Assembly: GCF_036785885.1 (NCBI RefSeq)
Contig: NC_092320.1
Location: forward strand, 27,715,557-27,779,556
Direction: 5' to 3'
DNA length: 64,000 nucleotides
Origin: Coffea arabica
Lineage: Eukaryota > Streptophyta > Magnoliopsida > Gentianales > Rubiaceae
The translations under genes and the position numbers were made by a program. Below, one piece after another: positions 34,381 to 47,462 of this stretch. Each line of letters opens with the position of its first letter. The stretch's first letter is position 1. The notes beneath the pieces were generated by a model that worked only from the letters and a program-made list of their open reading frames with translations, was not told the DNA's origin and did no database searches.

Positions 34381-35050
34381 TTTTTATTAGGAAATTGCGA
34401 ATGGTATCTTGATAAACTATGCATAAATATTTTATAATTTTCTCAAACTTAAGTAATAATTTGTTATAAACTCTAAAGATATATCTTTCATTACAATAGT
34501 TTTAAGGCAGGCAGGTCTTTTTATCAATGGAATAAGAAATTTATGCCAGATTTATCCTTTGTACTACATGCCAAGTAGTATTAGCAAAGGAATTAACAAA
34601 ATAGCCTTCAGGGAGTGTAGTTTATGGGCAAATGAGCATTATCTATTCAAAGTACCAACTTTTTATGCGCATTTTACTCGCAAACATATAATTTATGATA
34701 AATTTATAAATGTTTGTAAGTAAAATTCAAAAAGTGTTACACTGATTTCTTACAAAACGAAAACTGGCAGGTTATCTTTTCGACATAAATTAAATTTTTT
34801 TTTAAAAAAAAATGGCCCATAAAGTACCAACTCTTTGTGGGTTTCCTCCATTACATGAACAAATATTTTGCTCTTTATGGGCATTTCACTCTGAATCATT
34901 TAATTTATGTTAAATACATAAATGTTTGTAAGTAAAATTCAAAAAGTGTTGCACTAATATTTTTATGAAAGGGAAACTGGTAGGTTTTGTATTTAACATA
35001 AATTAAATATGTGAAAGCAAAAAAAAAAAAGAAATTACCCATAAATCTAT

Positions 35051-36773
35051 GGGCCTGTTTGGAACCTGAGCTTTTTGAGGGTTTGTCTAAAACTTTACTG
35101 TAGTGCACTGTAGAAGTTTTTGAAAAAATTTTGTAGAAGTTTTTGTAAGGTGAAAAACTTTTTTGTAGAAGTTTTTGAAATGTTACTGTAGACGTTTTTT
35201 GGATTATTTTTAGAGGTATTTTTAAAACATATTTTTGAGTATTTTATAATTTATAGTTTTTATATTTTTATATTCTTAAACATTTATGCATTTATAATAC
35301 ATTTATAAATATTTAGAAATAAATATATTTATATATTTATATAAAAATATATAAATGTATTATATTATATATAATACGTAAAATACATATATTTATAAAT
35401 GTATAAATGTATAATTAATATAAATGTATAAATTATAAATGAATATTATATAAATGTATAAATTATAATTTATAAATGTATATGATGATTATGTATAAAT
35501 GTATTAATATAATTAATATAAATGTATTAATATTATGTATAAATGTATAATTAATATTGTTTATAATTTATAATTTTATTGTTTAAATATTTATATGCAT
35601 TTATGCATTTATAATACATTTATAAATATTTATAAATAAATATATGTATATATTTATAAATAAATATATGTATATATTTATATAAAAATATATAAATGCA
35701 TTATATTATATATAATACATAATATACATATATTTATAGATGTATAAATGTATAATTAATATAAATGTATATATTATAAATGAATATTATATAAATGTAT
35801 AAATTATAATTTATAAATATATATGATGATTATGTATAACTGTATTAATATAATTAATATAAATGTATAAATGTATTAATATTATGTATAAATGTATAGT
35901 TAATATTGTTTATAATTTATAATTTTTATTGATTAAATATTTATATATATTTATGCATTTATAATACATTTATAAATAAATATTTTTATATAGTTATATA
36001 AAAATATATAAATGTATTATATTATATATAATACATAATATAAATATATTTACAAATGTAATAATTGTATATTATTATAAATGAATATTATATAAATATA
36101 TAAATTAATATATTATAAATATATAATATTATGTATAAATGCATTAATATAATTAATATAAATATATAAATGTATTAGTATTATGTATAAATGTATAATT
36201 AATATTGTGTGTTAATATTATGTATAAATGTATTATGTTATACATAATACATAATATAATTGTATATAAATATATATACATAAATGTGTAATATATATAA
36301 TATGTATTATATATATTAAATATATAATATATAATATTTATATAAATGTATAATTACATATTTATATTAATATTAATTTATATGGTATATAATATTTATA
36401 TAAATATATAAAAATATATTTTAAATAAAATAAAATATTTATAATATGTTTAAATAAATATATAATATTATAAATATATAATATATATAATAAATTTTTG
36501 AGGGTGAGGGACTCAAAAATTCAAAAAGATCTTTTGAGGTTACCGGCGGCGCCGGAATAGGTGATCGGCGCCGAGTGAGGTGGTGGAGGCGGTGTCTGGT
36601 GTGGTGGGTTGGGTGAGGGAGGAAGAAAAGTTTTTGAGAAATTTTTTGTGTATAGATTTTTGAAATGTGTAGGTAAAAAACTTTGAAAAGTTTTTTGGGG
36701 TTCCTGTAGCAAAAGTTGTTAAAAAACTAGTAGCTAAAAAACTTGGTAAAAAACTAGGGTGCCAAACAGGCCC
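35051..36773. mobile_element. Harbinger-like nonautonomous element with AT-rich core
   Basis: Perfect 12-bp inverted ends GGGCCTGTTTGG / CCAAACAGGCCC are flanked by TAT at 35048-35050 and 36774-36776. The last 230 bases match the last 220 of the element at 30328 (GGTGGTGGAGGCGG, GTGTAGGTAAAAAA, GTTGTTAAAAAACTAGTAGC). The core 35240-36490 is AT-only low-complexity sequence with a roughly 350-base internal periodicity. Confidence 0.75.
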
Positions 36774-37199
36774 TATATCTTGCAAATCTATTACAAGAAA
36801 TTTGGTCATTAGTGACAACCAATTGTTATTCTGTTTTTGCTCTCTAATGATTTTTTTAACTATTAGGAACTCAAATTTTGTCATGTAAATTAACATTAGT
36901 GCAATAATTTGAAGTGAAATTAACCATTTGAAACAAATCATCTATCCTTATTATAAAATAAAAAAATTCTGGAGTTTTGGGCAAAAATAATGAAAAGAAA
37001 GATAAGTAAGTTGTAATTTAGTTCACAATTTTGCGAAAGTGATATCAATATTAATATGGGATCAACTGTTTGATGTCATAAAAAAATTACCTATTATGAA
37101 TATTTTTACAAAAATATTTAAAAGTTGCAAGTAATAATATATTAGTAAAATATTAATTCAAAACTAAAAAACTTGGGTTGAAATTTTGGTACGAGTAGG

Positions 37200-38640
37200 G
37201 GGGGAAATGTAAGGAATTGAAATTTCATTCAAAGTCAATAGTTTGAGGAGAAGCGCGGAATTGACTTGAACACTTAGTGAAACCAACAACTCGCGGTCAT
37301 GTTTAGTCATTCACCGAACAAAACACTACCAGCCATGAGCCAACAGCCAACAAGCAACACTTAGAACCAAAAAACACACTGCTCCTCATCTCTGCCGAGA
37401 ACCAAAAAACACACTGCTCATCTTTGCCGGAAACATCTCCTCGCCGAGAACCAAGAAACATCTCCTCGCCATCTGCTAATCGATCTTGGCTCGGAAATGA
37501 TGAAATAGAAGACCACATTTAGCAACTCTCTACAAAAAAAGGTATGCTGATTCTCTTTTGCCTCCCTAATTTTCCCCCAAATGGTTTGCCCTAGTTAATT
37601 TTTTTGCCAAAAATTTCAGTCCAGTTTTTTGGGTTTCATTTGATTTATGGATGGCGGCATCTCCTCCTTTTGGAATATGATTACTTGTGGGTTTTACCCT
37701 TATTAATTTTTGGTCAACATTTTCTTGTACAAGATAAAAGGCTTTAGTGGGATTGGATTGTGGGTATGTATGGGTTCGTAATAGGCCGCGGAAGGCAAAT
37801 GCAATCTTGTATTTTCATTACCTAAATTCTGACCCTGAGGGACTTTTTAAGATCATTGTTTTTTTGGCACCATTAAGAATTTCAGTTTGAAGAATTTGTT
37901 GAATGTATGGAACTTAGCATTACTACTGCTACTGTATTTGCTCAAAAGATGAAACTTGATTTTACCTATAAAATCTGTTAACGAATGCTGTAATTAATGA
38001 GCTTTCGCTTGGATGTAAACAATCTGACTGATGTTGAAAAGTAGAGTGCCCGCACATCATGTTGGTAGTGCTTTTTCATTTTTATTCCTTCTTCACTTTT
38101 TAGTTTTGTTTCATTGTTTTGTGTTATTCATTTAGCTTTTGGAGTTTGTATGTTTGACTTGAACACCTAATGAGTGATAAGAGCTGAAGCAGTTTGAATT
38201 TAGAGGAGTCCTTAGAGCGACAGGATTGAGTCTTAAGAGAAAAAAAAAAGGGTTTATGGGGCTGGAATAACTGTTTACTGGGGAGGGAAACCTATTTGAT
38301 TCGAGTTTGTTGGTCGTAGTACCCTCTAACCAAAAAAACAAAAAAATCCAGTGTTGATTCTCTGCCAGAGTCATTAAGCAAATTAAGACAGCATCTGACA
38401 GGCTAAGCTGGACTAAGTTCGATGCTTATCCATCCATTAACCAGGTTTTGTTACTTAGTTGGACAGATTCTGATAAACTTAACTAAAAAGTGAGAATGAG
38501 TGAAAGTTGAACACTGTAGGGGCACATAATCCTTGTTTGCTTGTGGCACAGAATACTGCTAATTAATATACATACAAAAGAACATCAATGGCGGCACATT
38601 ATCAGAAACCAGTCATATATCTATATGTATTTTTTTTAAA
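37200..38640 (+). other. CACTA region upstream of tnpD
   Basis: No protein frame is supported. 37300-37530 has a mixed-composition stretch with a repeated AACCAAAAAACACACTGCTC phrase (37367 and 37402) that could be a 5' leader or captured host sequence. Confidence 0.3.
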
Positions 38641-38820
38641 CCTGTAACTGTAGGGTTCTAGATAGCAGTACAATCACCGCGCCAACACAAATATTTAATG
38701 TCCAAAACTGTAACTAAACAAGACAAATAAAACATTAAACCCAACTCAAAAATTGCAACATCTTAATACTAGTTTTGCAAGTAAAATGTTACCCTCCCAA
38801 AGACGCTAATAGTAGAAAAA

Positions 38821-39271
38821 TTAGGCAGTAGTAGCCGCCTGGGCAGCAACCCTTTTCCTTTGTTCCTCTATAACTGACAACTTGATACCTTTGCCCTTTG
38901 GAAGAGACACCCAGGGCTTTGCACCTTTTCCAATGATGAAGACATTACCAAGACGAGTAGCAAACTCGTGACTTGTGGCATCTTGGACATGGATGGTCTC
39001 AAAGCTTCCCTTATGTTTCTCTCTATTCTTGATTACTCCAACCCAACCTCTGTTCCTTCCCCCAGTCACCATGACAACATTCCCAACATCAAACTTGATG
39101 AATTCAGTAATCTTGTTGTTCTCCAGGTCAAGTTTGATGGTGTCATTGGCCTTGATGAGTGGGTCTGGGTAACGAATGGTACGACCATCATAGGTATTCA
39201 GGTATGGAATGCCCTTCTGTCCAAACTGTACTGATCGAACCTTACACAGCTTAAACTTTGCCTTCTCATCC
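38821..39271 (-). pseudogene. RPS4: captured last exon of 40S ribosomal protein S4
   Basis: On the minus strand the frame reads from [20 protein letters not shown] through [17 protein letters not shown] and ends [17 protein letters not shown] plus a short tail, with the stop at 38821-38823. It is the C-terminal half of the eukaryotic ribosomal protein eS4. The sequence just upstream, TTTCAG, is a good splice acceptor at the expected exon edge, so genomic DNA, not mRNA, was captured. One substitution is obvious (GRNRGWVG with W where R is usual). Frame is open but there is no 5' part or promoter, so no ribosomal role is expected. Confidence 0.85.
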
Positions 39272-39735
39272 CTGAAACTTCTGGTTTGATTAGCTGGCCC
39301 TGGCTATGTTGCTAACTAAGCTGATTGTTTGTGTGTTTGTGTGGCCCGGGATACAGTAGTGCTTGCCAAGAAAATCTCACAAGACTCCAGAATTAATTTC
39401 AGTCAAGGTTACCATCTTAAATTTGCTTTTGGTTAAAGTTGACCAAAAGCATTGCACACAGTCTTATTCAGCTTGTAGGACGAGTTTGTGTCTTGCATTG
39501 CACACAGTCTTATTTTAATTCCTATCTGCCTTACATTGTGTTTTGCATTGCACACAGCCTTCTCACATGCTTACATTGTGACATGTTTGAATTTAGTAAT
39601 AGCTGTGTTGTATTTTGTTTAATTTTTATTATTGTTGTATGGGAAGATTAATTTCCTATATTTATTATATGTGTTGTTGTAATATCATGGTTGCATATTT
39701 TTTTGTGTTAGGATCAACGGTGCTTTTGAAAAAAC

Positions 39736-42700
39736 ATGGATAGGAGTTGGATGACAATTAAAGATTACTTGCATCCTAGATATTTGGCAGGAGTGAAAGA
39801 ATTCATTGAGTTCGCTTATTTAGGCAAGGATCCCACATATAAGCTCCCTTGTCCATGTAAAGGGTGCAACAACTTTGAGGATCAAACTATGGAGGTCATG
39901 AAAAGTCATTTGTGTGGGGGAATTGTTGAGAGCTATACTAGGTGGGTATATCATGGTGAAAGGTTTGAGGATTCTGATGAGGATGAAGATGATAACATAG
40001 TTTTAGATGAAGAAAACAGTGAGTCAGATGATATTCAAGAAATGTTAAATGACGTTGGTACTGCAAACTTTGGTGAGAATTGGAGAAATTCGGGGGAACA
40101 TAATAGGGATATACCAAATAAGCAAGAGGGGGAAGCAAGTAAGTTTCTTAGATTATTATCTGAAGCTGAAAAAAGTCTCTACCCGGGTTGTGATAAGTAC
40201 TCAAAACTTTCCTTTGTTGTCCATATCCTTCATTTGAAAACTATGAATCGGTGGACTTGCAAATCCATCGATATGCTACTGAAATTCCTCATTCAAGTCT
40301 TTCCCATGGCATCAATTCCTAGCTCATACTATGATGCAAAAAATTTAATTCATGAGCTAGGACTCAAGTGTGAAAAAATACATGCATGTGAAAATGATTG
40401 TGCACTTTATTGGAAAGAAAATGAAAGCCTCGATCACTGCCCAAATGAAAAATGTAAAGCGCCTCGTTATAAATCCTCGAGTTCTAAAATTCCTAGAAAA
40501 GTGCTAGGCTATTTCCCCTTAAAATCAAGGTTGCAAAGACTATTCATAAACAAGGAGATAGCTCAAGATATGAGGTGGCATAAAGAGAGACGCGTTCCCA
40601 AGGAAAACACAATGACACACCCTGCTGACTCAATAGCTTGGAAGGAGTTTGATAACACTCACCCATCTTTTGCCAAAGATCCTCGTAGTGTTAGGTTGGG
40701 GCTTTCAACTGATGGTTTCAATCCCTATGGAAACATGAATAATGCATATAGTATATGGCCTGTAATCCTTGTTCCTTACAATCTACCACCTTGGAAATGC
40801 TTAAAGGACCCTTTTTTCCTGTTATCAATGATTATTCCAGGTCCTAAGTGCATAGGAAATGCTATGGATATAATTTTTAGGCCTCTAATTGATGAGTTGA
40901 AAGAGTTTTTTGACACTGGCTTTGAGACTTATGATGCAGCCGTGGGAGAAACATTTATGTTACGGGCCGCTCTATTGTGGATTATAAGTGATTTTCTAGC
41001 ATATGCCTATTTGTCAGTGTGAAGAATGTGTGTGAAATTTTGTTGAGTACAATAATGGGTACGGGACACAAAAATAGGGACACTTGGCAAGCTAGAGAGG
41101 ATTTGAAGGAAATGAGATTGAGGGACGAATTGCATCTTTAAACTCGAGGGGATTCAAAGGTGATGCCTGCTGCATGCTACACTCTTTCCCGTAGCGAAAA
41201 ACAAAAACTATGCCACTTTTTGAGCTCACTCAAGTTCCTCGATGGATTTGCCTCAAACATATCTCGTTGTGTTAAGCCAAATGAGTGCCAAATTTCAGGG
41301 ATGAAGAGTCATGATTATCATGTATTCTTGCAACGTCTACTTCCATTAGCAATTAGAGGCATGCTGTCAAAGGATGTTTCCCAAACTTTGGTAGAACTAA
41401 GCAATTTTTTTAGGAAAATTTGTTCCAGGACTCTTTACGTAGATGAGTTAGATGCACAGGAGAAAAACATTGTTGTAATACTCTGCAAACTTGAAAAAAT
41501 TTTCCCTCTAAATTTCTTCGATGTAATGGTCCATTTAATGGTCCATTTACCTGCTGAAGCAAAACTTGCTGGCCCAGCACAATACCGGTGGATGTTCCCA
41601 TTCGAGAGGTAGTGTAAAGGCTATTTTAAGACTGAATCTTATGTTGCTTCATAGGGTCCTACTGCTATGACATCTTATGGCTGCATTTTTGTGACACAGA
41701 AAAATGGATCAATACAAAGGTTATGTGCACAACAGAGCTCGACCAGAAGGATGCATTGTTGAGCGTTACTTGGATGATGAATGTCGAACATTCATTTCTA
41801 GGTACTTGCACAATGTTCCTACAATATTTAATGAACCAGAAAAAAACACAGAATGCTTTGAGGCTGCTGGAAATTTGTCTATTTTTTCTGGAATGGCTCG
41901 GCCTTTTGGGGCAGCAACATTTTGTTGCTTAAGTGAATCAGAGTTGATGAAAATACATTTATTCATCTTGAAAAATTGTGAAGAAATTGATGATTACATA
42001 AGGTAATAAATTTATTACCTTATACATATGAGAAGTGTTATATGTTTAGTCAATTATAGCACTAACCGTAGCACATAGATAACTAATAATACTATTGTAT
42101 AGGATGCACAAAGAATTGCTTCAGCAGCAAAATGTGTCGAATGTAGAGCAGATGCACGATTTAGAGTTTCCAAAGTGGTTTGAAAAGCGTGTAAGTATGG
42201 AACAAACTACTAGGAAACTTATGGTATTTATATAGTTGTTATTCTATTCAATCATGCTAATTTCTTATTTGGGTTGTATAGGTCACTTACATGCATACAC
42301 AAGGCAGATGCTGTGATGAATTGTTGTCTTTGGCCAAAGGACTGGATTTTAGAGTGATCAAATATCCTGGTTGTAATGTCAATGGATTTAGATTTCATAC
42401 CAAAACACGTGAGGTAGACAGAAAAACCCAGAATAGTGGCATTATGGTGAAGGGTGAGCATGCTGATGTAGAAATAAACTTCTATGGTGCTATTACAGAT
42501 ATCTTAGAGGTTGAATACTCCTTTAGTCAAAGCCGAGTAGTTCTATTCAAGTGTGATTGGTGGGACTTAAAAAATAGCTCATGTCTTAAAATAGACAAAC
42601 AGAGTAATCTAAGCAGCATCAATTTGTCAAAAAAATGGTATATAGACCAGCCATTTGTATTCGCTTCCCAAGCTGAACAGGTCTTTTATGTAAAGGATAT

Positions 42701-43049
42701 GAGGCTTGGAGGTGATTGGCATGTTATCGAGTCAGTCTGTCCTCGTTCATCATATGCTGTAGTTGAAAAGGATGAAGATAAATCATGTGAAGAGGAAGAG
42801 GCTTATCAAGAAGATTATCTTGAAGACCTAATTGGGGTTCAAGAGAATGTCGATTTGTCTAACTTGAGAAGAGGCGATATGCTAGCTGATGAAGCTATAG
42901 AAACTGGCATCCTAAATTCTGATTCTTCGGCTAAACGTGCCAGGAAAATGGATGATTTTTTTGTTGACGATGATGAGATTCAGCAATTGAGCTGGAGTGA
43001 AGATGAAAGTGAAAAATTTGTGGAAAGTGATGACTATGAGTCTGACTAA
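39736..43049 (+). pseudogene. CACTA tnpD/TNP2-type transposase, internally deleted
   Basis: Exons are near 39736-41022, 41040-41610, 41700-42002, 42103-42190 and 42282-43049, with GT-AG borders. The N-terminal transposase-associated domain begins MDRSWM and holds its cysteines (PCPCKGC). It is followed by the first part of the TNP2 transposase domain (GYFPLKSRLQRLF, DGFNPYGNMN). The frame stops at 41020-41022 after a DFLAYAY stretch, and sequence resumes at a later point of the family (REDLKEMRLRDELH), so the central catalytic block is deleted. The DUF4218-type (MPAACYTLSRSEKQ, ISGMKSHDYHVFLQRLLP) and DUF4216-type (VNGFRFHTKTRE, WWDLKN) regions and an acidic tail follow. Confidence 0.8.
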
Positions 43050-43299
43050 ACGATGTTGTAAATAACATTTTCAGTTTCTATTTATAGTTACCATGTAACT
43101 TTTGATTCATATCAAGTGTATTTCTTATCTTGAATTATTTTTAGTCACTCTTAACTTCTAATTTGCAATATCTATTGTAAAATACAAGGCATATTAATTA
43201 AGTTCCTCCTTTGATTGCTGGTAATTGTACCATGCCATGGCTTTCTAGACATAGTCTAAATGCATCGCTGACTGATATTTTTTTCTTCGATGTAGTTAC

Positions 43300-45341
43300 A
43301 TGGCTGGACCAGGGAAGAAAGGAAAATGTCCTATGCGACCAACTCGAGGTGCTGAAATGCCTAATGCAGCAGAAGCTAGAGAAAAAATAGGTGAACAAGT
43401 AAGGAAAATTGACTCAACTATGTACTTGTACCTTCACTTCTTTATACCATTGGTTCTAACCAATTAAGCATCTGCCCTGCTGTGTATTTCTTACTTCACT
43501 GTAGCAAGTTGGTGTCCCAAAAGGTAGTCTGGCTAGCAATGCCAATAATGGTGCTGAATTCAGCCTATCTAGAAAGTCAGTTCAAATTCGCCTATTTGAT
43601 GAGACTGAGGTTAGTTCTTACTTTTGGTAGCTGGCAATATTCGAAAAATCACTTTCTAATGTGTAGTTGGCTGGATTTTAGGGTCCTACTACCTCAAATG
43701 GTCGCAAAATTGCTACAAGATCATCAAGACATGAGTTGACAACTCCCACATCTGTTCAACAGCAAGATACTACTCCATCTTCAGTACAAGTCGGATCTAA
43801 CCAGTCCATTGGTTGTGGAAGTGACCAGAATAATGAGAGCGAGGATGTTCAACAGAATGATACTGGTATATAAGATTTACTTGTAATTTATATTACACAG
43901 CTACTTTCATGTCAGATTTTTCCACTCACATCCATTTAACTGTGTACTATGTTTTGGTAGATGGCATCAATGTAACTAGGAAAAGAGGATATACTCACAA
44001 TATTGCACTGTCCAGGGAAAAGAAGGCCGGCAAAAAGGTAAAAGTCCAGGTCTCTGAAGTTAGTGGAAGAGTAATTGGAGAAGGGGCACAACAATATATC
44101 TCAGAGGCAAGTTGTGTCATTCGCAAATATGGCAAATGGAAAGCAGAAAAATGGTCCAAATTCCAAGAATCTGATAGAGAAGGAATGCTAAAACTTGTTA
44201 ATGTAAGTGAAATTGGTTTGAAGGCTTGTTTTTCTTCTTGACTTGGGTACAAATAGTTTTGCAACATGTCATTTATGCACTTTTTCTGACATTTATAGAA
44301 TTTTTCACTCATATTTCAGAATAGTTTTGCTTATGATGAAGGAGAACATGTTAAGCCAGCACTTCTTAAGCAGTTAAATATACAGTACAGAAGTCGATGA
44401 TACAATTTTCACATGATTTTCAAGAAATTTAGTACAAAAGAGGAAGCACTTGCAAATCGTCCACAATATGTTCAAGAATCTGATTGGATTTACCTTTGTG
44501 ACTATTTCTGTAGTCTAAATTGTATGGTATAGAGTCCGACTTTTGATCATTTACTTTTGAGCTTCTCCATGTTTTTTTCGTGTGAAATTTTGATCACGGC
44601 TGAACTTGATAAGTGCAGAAAATAAGTGAGAGGAACAAGATCAATAGATCAAAGCAAAAAACTGCTCATACAGCTGGAACAAAATCCTTTCTTCGTCATA
44701 AAGCTGACCGGGTAATTGATTATCTTGAAGACATGTCTTTTGGATTGCTTGGACAGGTTATTTAACTTTTTAATGTAACAGGAAGCACAAGAGGGGAGGG
44801 AAGTTGGACCAATAGAACTTTATGATATCACCCACTACAGCAAGAAGAAGAATGCAATGGTTGACGAAACATTTGCTATGAACTTAGTAAGAAAAATGGA
44901 ATTGGTAATCTAATATTGTTGTACAAGTCTTATCAACGTCTAACTTCAGAATTTACCTTTGTGACAGAGCATGATGAAGGAGAAAAAGTTGGAATCTGAA
45001 TCCAGTGGTGCAAATAGGACTGAAGAAGACATTTCCATTGAAGTAACTGGACGTGTAACCGGATATGTACATGGCCATGGTCCCTCCAAAGCTGGAATAA
45101 TTGCCCAAAAGCTCGCAGAGATAGATGATTTCAAGAAAAGAGCAGAACAAGCAGAGAAGCGCTCAGCTGAGTTGGAAATAACAGTCCAATCTCAACAACA
45201 ACTTATGGAGAAGCTTGTGAACCAGCAAAGTGAAATGCAGAACCAACAAAGTGAAATGCAAGATCTCCTTAAATCTTTGAAAGCACAGCTGCAAGCCAAC
45301 AAGCAAGTTGATGAAGGCACATCTGAACGTACTGCTTGGTA
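43300..45341 (+). pseudogene. CACTA tnpA-type DNA-binding protein, broken
   Basis: A multi-exon gene starts at ATG 43300 (MAGPGKKGKC; first exon to 43398, phase 0). Later exons encode KRGYTHNIALSREKKAGKKVKV and a Transposase_24-like central region (ALLKQLNIQYRSR, then YNFHMIFKKF), separated by an in-frame TGA at 44398-44400. A C-terminal coiled coil follows at 45100-45330 (KRAEQAEKRSAELE, then repeated NQQSEMQ units). The protein type normally binds subterminal repeats and assists the transposase. A last small exon near 46619 is possible but unproven. The stop makes the copy defective unless read through. Confidence 0.7.
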
Positions 45342-46985
45342 AGCAATTCTAAACTATATATACTTGTCTAAATAGATATAATGGCTGCTATGGTTTAAAG
45401 TTAACATAAGTTATTGAAAATTAGTTATTGATAGGGTACAATATTAACTTGTAATATCAAGACTGAGGATATTAGTGAATGCTTGTTACTTTTGTTGTTT
45501 ATTTAGCAATTAGAGATTGTTTTGCTTTTGTCGCCTAAATTGCAATGTTGCTGTCTTTTGACATCTACATATTAAAACAAAGAAGTTTAGAATGGCGTAA
45601 CATAAAACTTACAATCCAGATAAAACTTACAGCTTGCTTTCAAGGTCTTCTATGCACCATTTAATGGCGTAACATAAAACTTACAATCCAGATAAAAAAT
45701 AAATTCAGATTTCGTCCTTAAAATTTTGTCCAACTGGTACTACTTTTGTTTATCAGTTCTTTCTTCCCCCTCCTCCTTTATTTTCCCTTAAATTTATTGT
45801 GTTAATATCAATATTATCTCTGCTATGAAGACATTTCGTTGCTTTTTTCATTTTCACTGGATCTACTGGAATTTGTTTAATTTGCTGTTACACCAAGCCT
45901 GCGGTAGCATATTTCTGCATCTATTTGCACTTAATGCGGGCGAATTGTAACTTTATTTCACATGTTTGTTTTCATTTTTATTTTTGCCGGAGTTGTCCGA
46001 ATTGCAATTTTGTGTTTTTCGCCCCCTCGCATGGCAAGAGTTTGAGTAGAACATTCATAAATCATAATTCTCTGTCAATTCTGCAGCCGCATATGTAGCT
46101 TGACACGTTTGCATGACTTACTGATGATTTAAAGCTACTGCTTGGACAAATCTAGAAGAACTTTAAACTTATGGAACAATAACGTTGGTATTGATTAATG
46201 AATATGATACGGTGTTTAATCCCAGAATTAAATACATTAGCTGCAGGCATATTCTCTATTCTGATGTAAATTACTTCCTCGACATCTAAAGAAGCTTAAA
46301 CTGATATACTGATGTCTTTATTTGCACTGATTCCTGCTTTGCGGCCCAAATGAAGGAGAGGAATTTTACTGAAACTTTTGAACCAAATTCCCAGAACCAC
46401 ACACGCACATAATATTTAATAACTCGTTAGTGTTTTTATGCACTGCTTATTCTTAACTGATCTTAAAAAGCATTTTCTCTTTGTGACCATGAACTTTCTT
46501 TTTGTACTGTTAGTCATTTATTTTGTATTCTGTATCCTGTATATTCAGATTTCAAGGTCTTCTATGCACCATTTAAATTTTTTTATCATCTACTAATAAC
46601 TTTACTACTTTATTGCAGATATATTGCTCATTTTGGAGGTTTCGAAGAAAATTAGCAGTACGGCTTACATGTCGACTCAAAAACTATGGTTATAGTGTTG
46701 TCTTAGGTTTAGAAAATGTTTCGGTAGCACAGAAAATGTTTTGAGACTTGAAATATGTTTTTTAGTGCAGCCCTGACTTATGAGTAGTATTTGTTCTACT
46801 GAAACTTATGAAAATATTTGTACTATGATGTTGCACTTATTTATGATATTTGAATATTTAATATGTTATTCTGGCATTTTCTATTGTAATGGGTGCCTAC
46901 GTTTGTTATTTATTAAACATTGCCGATGTTTTCATTTTTTAGATATTATTGTAGTAGGAAAATCATGTGTAAGGTACTGTAAATG
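45342..46985. other. CACTA 3' non-coding region
   Basis: No supported ORF. AATGGCGTAACATAAAACTTAC occurs in two direct copies near 45593 and 45664, and the phrase CAAGGTCTTCTATGCACCAT recurs at 45641 and 46553. Confidence 0.5.
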
Positions 46986-46989
46986 AGTA

Positions 46990-47462
46990 GTATTTTTTCA
47001 GGCAGAATAGTCTTTATTGACAATTGTTATTGTCACTCAATCAAAACTGTCCATTGATAAGGGACTATAGTCACAGTTGATAAGGGGTTTATTGACAACA
47101 AAGTTGTCACTAATTCCCATATACCCTCACTACCGTTCCTTCATGCACCATTGACAAGAAAAGATGTTGTCACTAGATTTATAGCTTTTATTGATGATAT
47201 AGGTTGTCATAAAAAAGTTTTATTCACTGACGACTTTAGGGTCATCACTGTATACTTTCTGCTTTTACTGACGACCTATATTGTCATTAAAAACTCTCTA
47301 TTCACTGACGACTTTAAAGTTGTCACTGTTTACTTTTACCGACGGAGATTCAGTGACGACCCTGCGACAACCGAAATGTTGTCAATAATGGTCATCAGTG
47401 ACTACTTTTTTATTTTTTGTGGCGAAAGGTAGTTGTCACTGATGGCCAAAATTCTTGTAGTG
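46990..47462 (+). repeat. CACTA 3' subterminal repeats and TIR
   Basis: Repeated TTGTCACT, GACGAC and AGTGACGAC motifs on both strands lead into the terminal inverted repeat, which mirrors the left end. Confidence 0.8.

Larger units (their letters stand above)
33483..47462 (+). mobile_element. CACTA (En/Spm) transposon, 13.98 kb
   Basis: The left end reads CACTACAAGAAAATTGGTCA and the right end, inverted, CACTACAAGAATTTTGGCCA. A perfect 3-bp duplication GTG flanks it (33480-33482, 47463-47465), and the host repeat resumes exactly afterwards. Both subterminal regions (33500-34080 and 46990-47450) are packed with GTGACGAC/GTTGTCAC motifs in both directions, the expected transposase-binding repeats. 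Inside are a tnpD-type and a tnpA-type gene on the plus strand, a captured RPS4 exon on the minus strand, a nested Harbinger-like element and a 62-bp tandem array. Both transposase genes carry disabling lesions, so this copy is probably non-autonomous. Confidence 0.92.
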
